The translations under genes and the position numbers were made by a program. A DNA stretch of 15,137 nt, taken from assembly GCA_937901445.1 (NCBI GenBank), contig CALDHY010000068.1, forward strand, positions 1 through 15,137, written 5' to 3'. Each line of letters begins with the position of its first letter. Within the stretch, counting starts at the first letter, position 1. The notes below the pieces were generated by a model. It saw only the letters and a program-made list of their open reading frames with translations, did not search any database and was not told where the DNA came from. Below, piece by piece: positions 1-7,577 of the stretch. This DNA comes from an uncultured Selenomonadales bacterium. GTDB taxonomy: Bacteria > Bacillota > Negativicutes > Selenomonadales > Selenomonadaceae.

Positions 1-37
1 CACAAGTAAAAACGGAGTGCGGCGGGCGTCCTTTCCA

Positions 38-3000
38 CTATTCCTTAGCAAATGTTAAAACGGGTTGCGAAAGTTCATTAACTTTTGTATCTTGAATTTC
101 AGTTACAGTAAATTTGCTGTCAACGATAGAATTTAAATTTGTATCGTCGGTAATGAAATTATTGTCTTCAAACAAATCTAAAACTTGTGAGCTGACGCTG
201 ATTTTATTATTGCTTTTGTCAACAAGAGTAACCGCGCTTGTATATTTTTCAAGGGTAATTGTGCCGCTTCCAATGGTAATAATTGTATTGCCGCTCGAAG
301 TTTTGACAGATTTAACGGTACCGCTTGTAACTTGAATTGTATCTTTTTTGTTAAAGCCGGTGATTAAGTCTTTGCCGTCGCCGCCCGCGTATTGGTAGAC
401 AACGCCGCTTGTACTGCTTGAGTTAATCGTGTCATTACCCGCGCCGCCAATAACGGTTACATTTTTGCTTTTATCGAGAGTAATTGTATCGTGCCCTGCG
501 CCGCCGTTTATGGTAACGGTTGCCGCGTAGTTTGTGATTGTATCGTTGCCGCCCAATCCCTTCAGTAAAATGTTGCTTGAAGTGTTTGAAAAAGTATCTG
601 CGTTTGCCGTGCCTTCCCAAATACCGCTGTAAACCGTGCTTGTTAAATTGCCGCTGCTGTTCAAAAAATTAATAGTTTTGCCCGCCGCGTCTTGCAATGT
701 TACAGAGCCGCTGCCAATATTGAAAGTTACGTCCATACCTTTAACATTGACAGTTTTTAATTTGCCGCTCGTAATTTGCAAAGTGTCGGTGGAGCCGTAA
801 CCAATTATTAAATCTTTGCCGCCGCCCGTTGCATATTCATAAACATTTTTCAAGCCGCTGTTGGTTATGGTGTCATTGCCTGCGCCGCCGTTTATCGTTG
901 AATTGCTTGCAAAGTTATCTATAGAATCATTGCCCGCGCCGCCGAATATCGAAGAATTAGCTCCCGTGTTGTAAATATAATCTTTGCCCGCGCCGCCGTC
1001 TACAGATACATTTTTTGCAAAGTTTTCAATAGTATCATTACCCGCGCCCGCGTCAACCAAGTAATTGGCGTCTTCATTCGTGAAACTTTCGGCTTTATCT
1101 GTCAGCACGTGTACATAGGGAACTTTCAACGTGCTTGTACTGCCCGCCGCGTCGCGCAGATTTATACTGCCGCCTACAATATCCTTGACAGTAACAGAGC
1201 CGCTTCCAATATTCAAAACTAAGTCGTTGCCGCTTATAACCGAACTTTTAATTGTGCCTTTTGTAATGTGCAAAGTGTCGCTTGTACCAAAACCTGAAAT
1301 AACGTCTTTGCCGTCGCCGGTTGCATAGTTGTAAATAATTTTATTGCCGCTGTTTGAAATTGTATCGTTGCCCAATCCTCCAACTATAGTAACCGTGTTT
1401 GCGGTATTTGTAATTGAATCGTGCCCGCTCAAGCCCTGCACTTCATATTCTTTTTCAGCATTTGTTAAAGTATCAGCCTTTGCCGTGCCCTGCAGGATTT
1501 TTGGAACTGTCAAGGTTGAAGATTTGCCCGTTGAATCAATCAGATTAATTTTACTGCCCTTTGCAATGTTTTTGAAAGTAACGGAGCCGCTCCCTATATT
1601 CAAAATAAAATCATTGCCGCTAACAATCGAACTTTTAACAGTGCCTTTTACAATCTGCAACGTATCAGTTGAATTGTAACCAATGATTGTATCTTTGCCG
1701 TCGCCGCTCGAATATTGGTACAGATTTTTTGTACCTTCATTAATGATTGAATCGTTGCCCGCGCCCGCAATAACTGTACAGGAATTGCCGCTGTTTGTAA
1801 TTTTATCTGCGCCGCCGTAACTTTCAATTTGGTAACTGTCTTCATCGTTAATTAAAGTATCTGCGCGACTCGTTCCTTGTACAAGGCGCGGTACTGTAAG
1901 TTTTGTAATGGTGTTATCTGCATTTACAACATTTACAACTGTATCCGCTTCAATGTCTTTCAAAGTGATACTGCCACTGCCAATATTCAAAATTAAATCA
2001 CTGCCGCTTACAACCGAACCGCTAAGACTGCCGCGCGTTATATTTATGATGTCGCCGTCATTAAAGCCCGTGATAACGTCCTTACCGTCCGAACTTGCAT
2101 ATTTATAAACTACATTCTGACCGGTATTAACTATTGAATCATTGCCCGTCCCGCCAATTATCGTTACGTCATCCGCGTAATTGTAAATTCTGTCATTCCC
2201 TGCAAACCCTTCAATCTGATAACCGTCCCTTGAATTGGCTAAAGAATCAGCCTTTGAAGTACCCTGCATTAACTTCCCTATCGTGATTGTTTCAACGTTG
2301 CCCTTTGTATCCATAATGTTTACTGTCGAATTGCCCGTAAGATTTTTAAATGTAACAGAGCCCGCTCCAATGTACAAAATAAAATCATTGCCCGTTGCAA
2401 GGCTGCTTTTTATTGTGCCGCGCGTTATCTGCAACGTGTCATAAGCCGTGAACCCAAAAATTGTATCATCGCCATCACCCGCCGCGTATTGATAAACCAC
2501 GCTTGAACCCGTGTTCACGATTGAATCATTGCCCGTGCCGCCAATTATCGTTACACTGCTTCCGCTGTTCGATATTTTATCACTGCCGCCGAGCCCGTAA
2601 ATCGTATATTCATCTTCAGCGTTGGTTAATGTGTCCACCCGCGCAGTCCCTTTTAATACATTCGCTTCGCCCGCACTTTCCAGCGTACCTTCAACCTTAA
2701 AATCTACTCCTACTGCACTTCGGAGCAAAATTGCATCGTCGCCAACTTTTATCTTGATATTTTCCCCGCTCGTCAAACTGGTATATTTCGCCCCCGTGAT
2801 TTTCAGAGTATCGCCCGCGCTTATTCCCGCTATGGTGTCGTTGTCTTCCCCGCCGTGGTATTCAATCAACGTTTTCTTGCCACTTGCCACTGAAATAAAA
2901 TCATCGCCCGCCCCGCCGTTTATCGTTACATTGGTGCCACTGCTGAAAATTGTATCTCGACTTTCGCCACCGCTGATTGAAATAGTATCGCCGCTGTTTT

Positions 3001-6000
3001 TAACCGAATCCGCGCCTTTGCCCGCAACTATCGTAACCTTTGAACCGCTGTTACTGATTCTATCGTTGCCGTCGCCCGCGTTTATAGAAATATTTGTTGA
3101 AGTGTTATAAATTGTGTCGTAGCCCGCCCCGCCAATGATTGTTACACTCAACGCAGTATTTGAAATGACATCATCGCCGTTGCCGCCGTTCAAAGTTGAG
3201 TTGGTGCCGTTGTTTTCGATTGTATCAGAGCCCGTGCCGCCGTCGATTGAAACACGGTTACCAATATTTGAAATAGAATCGTTACCGGCAAGAGCGGTAA
3301 TGACTGCGCCTGCGATTGTGTTAGTGATAGTATCCGCGCCCGCTGTACCAATTACAGTTTTTGACGCGCCGCCTTCAATCGTGCCGCCGATCGTGAAGCC
3401 TACGCCCGCGCCGTCTTTGATTAAAATTGTATTCTTGCCGACAGTTACAACTAAATCATCGCCGTTTTCCACTGTTGAAAAATTGGCATCAACAATTTGT
3501 AAACTGTCATTAGATTTAACGCCAAAAATAGTATCGTTGCCGCCGCCGCTTGAATATCTTATTAAAGCCGCACCGCTCCCTAAAGTAACAGAATTTGCCT
3601 TGCCGTTGCCCGTAAGAGTGATTGTGCCTTCATAGTTGGAGGCGTCGATATTCTGAACATCGCCGTATAGCCGCAAGTTGTCATTATCTTCATAATCTGT
3701 ACTTGTTAAATCGATTGAAACAGAATCTGCGCTAAAATCTTTCAGATTGACTGTAGCATTTGCGCCGCCAGCCCAATAATAATCAGCGGTGTTAGCAATT
3801 AACAGTTCATCGTAGCCGATCTGATAAGTTGTAGTTTCGCTTGAACTTTCAACACTTACAATATTTCCTACAGCATTTTCTAAAAATAAATTGCCGTCCG
3901 AAAGTTTCAAAGTTGCATTGCCCAAAGAATCAGCCGTTACTGAAGTTAAGCTTAACGAGCCGGTTGAAATTGTATCTTTATCAAAGTCAAAGTTAAAAAT
4001 ATAATCGTCGCCGTGATTCGCCGCAAATACAAAAACGTCTGCGCCCGATCCGCCGTACAAAGTATCGTTGCCCTTGCCGCCCGTTAAAGTGGAATTGCCA
4101 ATAGCGGCAGTGATAACGTTAGCTGAATCGTTGCCGGTAAGTTCAGCCGCGCCCTTGTAGTTTGTGGCGTCAATAACTTTTAAATCGCCGTTGAATCTTA
4201 AATTGTCTCTGTCTTGAAAGTTTGAATTGGTTAAATCTATCTTGACAGAATCGCCGCTGTAAGTTGCGCCGACTTCAACAGTAACATCTGCACCGCCCGC
4301 CCAATAATATTCAGCCGAATTATTGAGAGTCAGTTTATCGTTGCCGAATTGAACGCTAACAGGGTTATCAACATAATCATTTTCAATCAGGGCAGTTTTA
4401 TTAACGCCGTCTGCAAGCGTCAAAGTCCCTGCATTTCTTAAATCCAATACCACGTCAGAATCTTCAAGCGTCATACCGTCAACATAAAATCTTTCAGTTT
4501 GAATGACATCGGCGGTTGAATCAGTTCCGAATCTAAAATTTTTGACAGTATCATTTGAAGTTTTTGAAGTAGAAAAAATTGTGGCAGATTTATTTCTGGT
4601 AACGGAAAATTCAATGAGGTTATCGCCGTCGCCTGCGTCAATAGAATCGCCGCCGCCTGCAAGGATGGTATCATTCCCTTTGCCGGCAGTAATAGAAGCG
4701 GAATAATCGGCGGTGTTGAAATAATTACCTTTGATGATGAGGGCGTCAGAAATATTTGAGGCGTTGAGGGTGCCGCCGGTCGAATAAGTAAAGGCAACTT
4801 TAGAAAGGTTATTGGATTTATCATAGAAATTGGCGAAATTTGAAGTGGCGGAAGAAAGAGAATCGCCGTCGAAAATGACAGAGCCGAAATTTGAGATAGA
4901 GGCGGAGCCGTCGCCAAAAGAAATTGAACCGGTCTTAACGGCTTTTAAAATATTTGAAAGATTGGTTTGAACGCCTGCGCCGGAATAAAATTCATCGACG
5001 CCGTAATTAAGGAGAGTGATAGTGGAATTATTTAGGGGAGTGAATTTGGTAGGGGCGTTGTCATTGGTAAAAATGGAAATATCAGATTTGGTAACAATAT
5101 CATCTGCGGCGGTGCCCGCGTGAACGGTAAGGTTAGCGGCGGTATCGTCAACAACAAGGTTATCGCCGCCGGAGCCCAGAAAAATATTTTTATCGCCGGT
5201 GGCAGAGGAAATAACCGCAACAATATTATCGCCCGCGCTGTTCAAAGTAAGGTTTTGGTCGCCGCCCGCCAATGAAACGCGCTTTCTGTAGGAAGTGGAG
5301 CTGAAGTCATAATCAGCAGCGGTAGGATTGGTATTGTTCAAATAAAAAACTAAATTCAGATTGTAATTAACGTCTAAATCAAAAGTGGTAAGCGGGGACT
5401 TGGTATTGATATAGTTTAAAGGTTGTTGGGCAATATAATTAATGATAGTGTTAAGGTCGGAGTTAGAATTTATATCAAAGTCGGTTGAATCATAGGCGGA
5501 AATAACGCCGTCAGAATCGGCAAGGATAGTAGCCGCGCCGTCAACATTCAAAGTAACAGTTTCATCGTCATCATTGCTAACAATGTACGTACCGGCAGAA
5601 TCGACAATAAAAGTAGAATTGGGGCTAAGATATTTAATGGCGGTGGAAGTTTCATTTGGGATAATAATAACGCCGTCAGAATCGTTTGAAAGTTGGTAGG
5701 TGTGGTCGTTAATGTATAGGGTAGAATTGCCGCTCATAGAAATAGCCGCGCCGTCTAAATCGCCGTTTATAGTATCGCCGGTAGATAAGCCGTAAACATT
5801 ATAAATACCGTTGGAGCCGCCGTAAATAGAAATAGTATCGCCTGCGCTAACAACCTTATCAATGGCAACCGAATAACCGTTGACAGTTAAAGTTGCGTCG
5901 CCTTGTACATAAATTGCGCCGTCCAGATTATCAACAGCAGTAACTTTATTTTCAGTATCAGTTGAAAAAGTAACGCCGCCATCATCGCCGCTAACAGTGT

Positions 6001-7027
6001 AAGTACGACTGCCAATTCTGAACGCGCCGTTTTCATCAGTAACAAGTTCCATATTTGCAGGAACATTATTAACGGTTGTCCCGTCACTTAAGCCGCTCGC
6101 CTGCGTCGGTACGCCTTCATCATTCAACGTCAAAATATAATTGGTGTTAGTGCCTTCATTAATTGAAATAGCAGTGCCGTTGACAGTAATATTTTTGTCA
6201 GTAGCTCCAACGGTGGTATTGGCGGGCAAATTAAAAATGTACGTGTCAAAACCGGAAATACCCGTAATAACGCCGTTTTCGTCGGTTGAAATTGTAACAG
6301 CGTCATTAACGCCTATTGTTAATTCAGTGCCGTTGACAGAAAAAGCCAAGCCGTTTGAAGTAAAACTAATCGAGCCGATAAAATTTGTAACGCCGGTAAC
6401 TGCGCCTTCACTGTCAAATATAAAAGTTGCCGAATTTGTAACAGTGAAATTGCGGTTGCCAACGTTGAAAGTGCCTTCGCCGGTTGTAACAGAAACAATA
6501 TCATTTTCAACAGTAGCAGTAACTTCACCGCCGGTAACTTTGACAGCAACGCCGTTTATACTGACAGTATTTGAAAAATCGCCGGTAATGTTGCCGTCCA
6601 GATTATCAACACTTGTAATTGCGCCGTCAGTCAATCCGAAAGTAACGCCTGATTTATCGTCAACAGTAAAAGTTGTTGAATCGATAGTGAAAGTGCCGCT
6701 TGACGTAGTAACGATATTATTTGCACTGCCAAAATTAACAACGGTAACTTCATCGCCGTTGACGCCGCCAATTTCAGTTATACCGTCAGCAGTTGACGCC
6801 GTGACGCTGATTAAATTATTTTTATCGCCCGTAACTTTGACAGTTTCGCCGTTGACAGTCAAGCCGTTTTCAAAATCTGCGGTAATTGTGCCGTCCAAAT
6901 TATTAACGCCCGTAACGTTGCCGTCATCGTCAATATAAAAAACAACGCTTGAATCGCCCTCTATTTTATAAGTTTTGCCAAGAAAGGTAAAAGCCCCTTC
7001 AGCACTTGTTGTATATCTGGTTGCCAT
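38..7027 (-). CDS. Giant RTX-like beta-strand repeat protein, probably type I secreted
   Basis: A 2329-residue protein. The ATG at 7025-7027 has an AAAGGAG ribosome-binding site (7036-7042 on the complement). There is no N-terminal signal peptide (it begins MATRYTTSAEG). Residues 1 to about 510 are repeated beta-strand units built around motifs such as NLDGxITGDF and VNGxxVKVTG. Residues about 510-1220 are a mixed region with a duplicated YYWAGGA block (Trp909 and Trp1085). From about 1227 onward there are more than 20 GGxGxDxI-like nonapeptides, as in hemolysin-type calcium-binding (RTX) repeats, many inside 129-residue modules. The last 50 or so residues are acidic and hydrophobic (DLFEDNNFITDD), as expected of a C-terminal type I secretion signal. 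I saw only one Cys. Known for the family: RTX repeats bind calcium and fold outside the cell. Inferred: a secreted or surface-held adhesin or matrix protein. No transporter or accessory gene lies in the window, and the exact role is unknown. Confidence 0.9.
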   Translation of the reverse strand: MATRYTTSAEGAFTFLGKTYKIEGDSSVVFYIDDDGNVTGVNNLDGTITADFENGLTVNGETVKVTGDKNNLISVTASTADGITEIGGVNGDEVTVVNFGSANNIVTTSSGTFTIDSTTFTVDDKSGVTFGLTDGAITSVDNLDGNITGDFSNTVSINGVAVKVTGGEVTATVENDIVSVTTGEGTFNVGNRNFTVTNSATFIFDSEGAVTGVTNFIGSISFTSNGLAFSVNGTELTIGVNDAVTISTDENGVITGISGFDTYIFNLPANTTVGATDKNITVNGTAISINEGTNTNYILTLNDEGVPTQASGLSDGTTVNNVPANMELVTDENGAFRIGSRTYTVSGDDGGVTFSTDTENKVTAVDNLDGAIYVQGDATLTVNGYSVAIDKVVSAGDTISIYGGSNGIYNVYGLSTGDTINGDLDGAAISMSGNSTLYINDHTYQLSNDSDGVIIIPNETSTAIKYLSPNSTFIVDSAGTYIVSNDDDETVTLNVDGAATILADSDGVISAYDSTDFDINSNSDLNTIINYIAQQPLNYINTKSPLTTFDLDVNYNLNLVFYLNNTNPTAADYDFSSTSYRKRVSLAGGDQNLTLNSAGDNIVAVISSATGDKNIFLGSGGDNLVVDDTAANLTVHAGTAADDIVTKSDISIFTNDNAPTKFTPLNNSTITLLNYGVDEFYSGAGVQTNLSNILKAVKTGSISFGDGSASISNFGSVIFDGDSLSSATSNFANFYDKSNNLSKVAFTYSTGGTLNASNISDALIIKGNYFNTADYSASITAGKGNDTILAGGGDSIDAGDGDNLIEFSVTRNKSATIFSTSKTSNDTVKNFRFGTDSTADVIQTERFYVDGMTLEDSDVVLDLRNAGTLTLADGVNKTALIENDYVDNPVSVQFGNDKLTLNNSAEYYWAGGADVTVEVGATYSGDSVKIDLTNSNFQDRDNLRFNGDLKVIDATNYKGAAELTGNDSANVITAAIGNSTLTGGKGNDTLYGGSGADVFVFAANHGDDYIFNFDFDKDTISTGSLSLTSVTADSLGNATLKLSDGNLFLENAVGNIVSVESSSETTTYQIGYDELLIANTADYYWAGGANATVNLKDFSADSVSIDLTSTDYEDNDNLRLYGDVQNIDASNYEGTITLTGNGKANSVTLGSGAALIRYSSGGGNDTIFGVKSNDSLQIVDANFSTVENGDDLVVTVGKNTILIKDGAGVGFTIGGTIEGGASKTVIGTAGADTITNTIAGAVITALAGNDSISNIGNRVSIDGGTGSDTIENNGTNSTLNGGNGDDVISNTALSVTIIGGAGYDTIYNTSTNISINAGDGNDRISNSGSKVTIVAGKGADSVKNSGDTISISGGESRDTIFSSGTNVTINGGAGDDFISVASGKKTLIEYHGGEDNDTIAGISAGDTLKITGAKYTSLTSGENIKIKVGDDAILLRSAVGVDFKVEGTLESAGEANVLKGTARVDTLTNAEDEYTIYGLGGSDKISNSGSSVTIIGGTGNDSIVNTGSSVVYQYAAGDGDDTIFGFTAYDTLQITRGTIKSSLATGNDFILYIGAGSVTFKNLTGNSTVNIMDTKGNVETITIGKLMQGTSKADSLANSRDGYQIEGFAGNDRIYNYADDVTIIGGTGNDSIVNTGQNVVYKYASSDGKDVITGFNDGDIINITRGSLSGSVVSGSDLILNIGSGSITLKDIEADTVVNVVNADNTITKLTVPRLVQGTSRADTLINDEDSYQIESYGGADKITNSGNSCTVIAGAGNDSIINEGTKNLYQYSSGDGKDTIIGYNSTDTLQIVKGTVKSSIVSGNDFILNIGSGSVTFKNIAKGSKINLIDSTGKSSTLTVPKILQGTAKADTLTNAEKEYEVQGLSGHDSITNTANTVTIVGGLGNDTISNSGNKIIYNYATGDGKDVISGFGTSDTLHITKGTIKSSVISGNDLVLNIGSGSVTVKDIVGGSINLRDAAGSTSTLKVPYVHVLTDKAESFTNEDANYLVDAGAGNDTIENFAKNVSVDGGAGKDYIYNTGANSSIFGGAGNDSIDNFASNSTINGGAGNDTITNSGLKNVYEYATGGGKDLIIGYGSTDTLQITSGKLKTVNVKGMDVTFNIGSGSVTLQDAAGKTINFLNSSGNLTSTVYSGIWEGTANADTFSNTSSNILLKGLGGNDTITNYAATVTINGGAGHDTITLDKSKNVTVIGGAGNDTINSSSTSGVVYQYAGGDGKDLITGFNKKDTIQVTSGTVKSVKTSSGNTIITIGSGTITLEKYTSAVTLVDKSNNKISVSSQVLDLFEDNNFITDDTNLNSIVDSKFTVTEIQDTKVNELSQPVLTFAKE
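1106..2650 (-). repeat. Four tandem 129-residue RTX modules within the giant gene
   Basis: The motif GT(A/S)(K/R)(A/V)D opens modules at residues 1460, 1589, 1718 and 1847 (nucleotides 2650, 2263, 1876 and 1489). The spacing is exactly 387 nt each time. The next opening (LTDKAE) is at residue 1975, one residue short. Each module runs in the same order: GTxxAD, two RTX-like turns, a Y(x)YxxGDGKDxIxGF segment, an LxITxGxxKSS segment, then LNIGSGSVTxKD and a short hydrophobic end. A longer version (1975-2138, 164 residues, with extra RTX turns) and a final one (from 2139) follow. The regular spacing indicates growth by tandem duplication, and recombination between copies could change the length in register. 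Confidence 0.85.
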
Positions 7028-7046
7028 AAAAATTACTCCTTTCTTA

Positions 7047-7075
7047 TTGCCTACTGCCGTAAAAAAGATTATACT
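7047..7075 (+). promoter_or_regulatory. Candidate sigma-70-type promoter for the rightward gene set
   Basis: TTGCCT (7047-7052), a 17-bp spacer, then TATACT (7070-7075), about 37 bp before the TTG start at 7112. It overlaps the -10 of the leftward promoter. No second promoter is obvious before the LptD-like gene, so 7112 and 7578, and perhaps argJ, may be read from here. Confidence 0.55.
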
Positions 7076-7097
7076 ATTAGCCGCAAAAAAAATCGAA
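7068..7097 (-). promoter_or_regulatory. Candidate promoter of the giant repeat gene
   Basis: On the complement there is a perfect TATAAT (7068-7073). The upstream -35 is weak: TTCGAT at 7092-7097 with an 18-bp spacer. It lies about 40 bp upstream of the ATG at 7027 and overlaps the -10 of the divergent promoter. The -10 is convincing; the -35 is not. Confidence 0.45.
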
Positions 7098-7111
7098 CGG
7101 GAGATAAGAAA

Positions 7112-7483
7112 TTGAAAAAACTTTTGATACTGTTGCTGCTTTTGAATATAAATACTTGCGCGGCAGAGGATTTAAAATTTATAGATTCAAATGATGATTT
7201 CGGTTATTTTATCGACATTGACACAATAAAACTTGAGACTGAAAATATATTTAGAGTAAATATGGTAATAATCCGGCTGAACGTGAATGAAATGGACGTG
7301 GTAGACCTGCAGATAAATCACGCGGCGAAAACTTATACTATACTTTCAACGCGCACTCTTTCATATGACGAACGCACGGAAATAAAGGCAGATACAACGC
7401 GCCGCCCGCCGAAAAGTTATTCAGAAAAATCCTTAATGGGCGATATAGTTGACGTTGTAATTTACGGCGATTTTAGGGATTAG
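7112..7483 (+). CDS. Small exported protein, possibly surface-adhesin E-like
   Basis: A 123-residue protein starting at TTG (7112), with GGGAG at 7099-7103 eight bases upstream. Residues 1-18 are a signal peptide (MKK, a run of Leu, then T-C-A-A) with likely cleavage before Glu19, leaving a mature protein of about 105 residues. The mature part begins with an aromatic-rich strand pattern (FGYFIDIDTIKL) and later has AKTYTILSTRTLSYDE. This layout resembles the small beta-rich proteins of the surface-adhesin E type, where a Y-x-D-x-x-S/T-I segment is followed by a tyrosine-containing 'TYxILS' strand. That resemblance is from memory and weak; hypothetical exported protein is the safe name. It is divergent from the giant gene and 94 nt ahead of the LptD-like gene. 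Its last codons (FRD-stop) lie inside the heptamer repeat array, so the natural C-terminus may have been altered by the repeat. Confidence 0.8.
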   Translation: MKKLLILLLLLNINTCAAEDLKFIDSNDDFGYFIDIDTIKLETENIFRVNMVIIRLNVNEMDVVDLQINHAAKTYTILSTRTLSYDERTEIKADTTRRPPKSYSEKSLMGDIVDVVIYGDFRD

Positions 7484-7560
7484 GGATTAGGGATTAAGGA
7501 TTAGGGATTAGGGATTAAGAATTTTCCTTAACCCCTAGCCCTTAGCCCTTAACCCTTAAA
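7473..7560 (+). repeat. TTAGGGA heptamer array with inverted C-rich arm
   Basis: Seven units of TTAGGGA or close variants run with strict 7-nt spacing from 7473 to 7521. After a short spacer come five units of the complementary type (CCTTAAC, CCCTAGC, CCTTAGC, CCTTAAC, CCTTAAA) from 7526 to 7560. The two arms can form an imperfect hairpin; at its tip GGGATTAAG pairs with CTTAACCCC with one mismatch. The G-rich strand has five GGG runs and could also form a G-quadruplex. It fills almost the whole gap between two genes, starting in the last codons of the first and ending 6 nt before the ribosome-binding site of the second. Confidence 0.85.
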
Positions 7561-7577
7561 AAGAAGGGGGAAATTGC

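Noticed and set aside
1..37. Terminator after the giant gene
   Set aside because: On the complement there is a T5 run but only a weak, GGA/TCC-based stem; too little sequence is present to call it.
4471..4917. 148-codon open frame on the minus strand
   Set aside because: It is an out-of-phase reading of the giant gene with a low-complexity Pro/Leu/Ile translation and no start signal.
6141..6938. 265-codon open frame on the plus strand
   Set aside because: It is antisense to the giant gene in a repetitive, stop-poor region, has no ribosome-binding site, and gives a Val/Leu/Pro/Ser-rich translation with no domain. The same holds for the plus-strand frames at 2622-3110 and 3135-3635.
38..7027. 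Autotransporter (type V) identity for the giant protein
   Set aside because: There is no N-terminal signal peptide and no C-terminal beta-barrel; RTX-like turns and an acidic tail fit type I export.
7148..7170. Lipoprotein signal at Cys16 of the small exported protein
   Set aside because: The residues before the Cys (I-N-T) do not fit a lipobox; an ordinary cleavage after C-A-A fits better.
7473..7560. CRISPR array
   Set aside because: The units are 7 nt with no spacers, and the second half is inverted.
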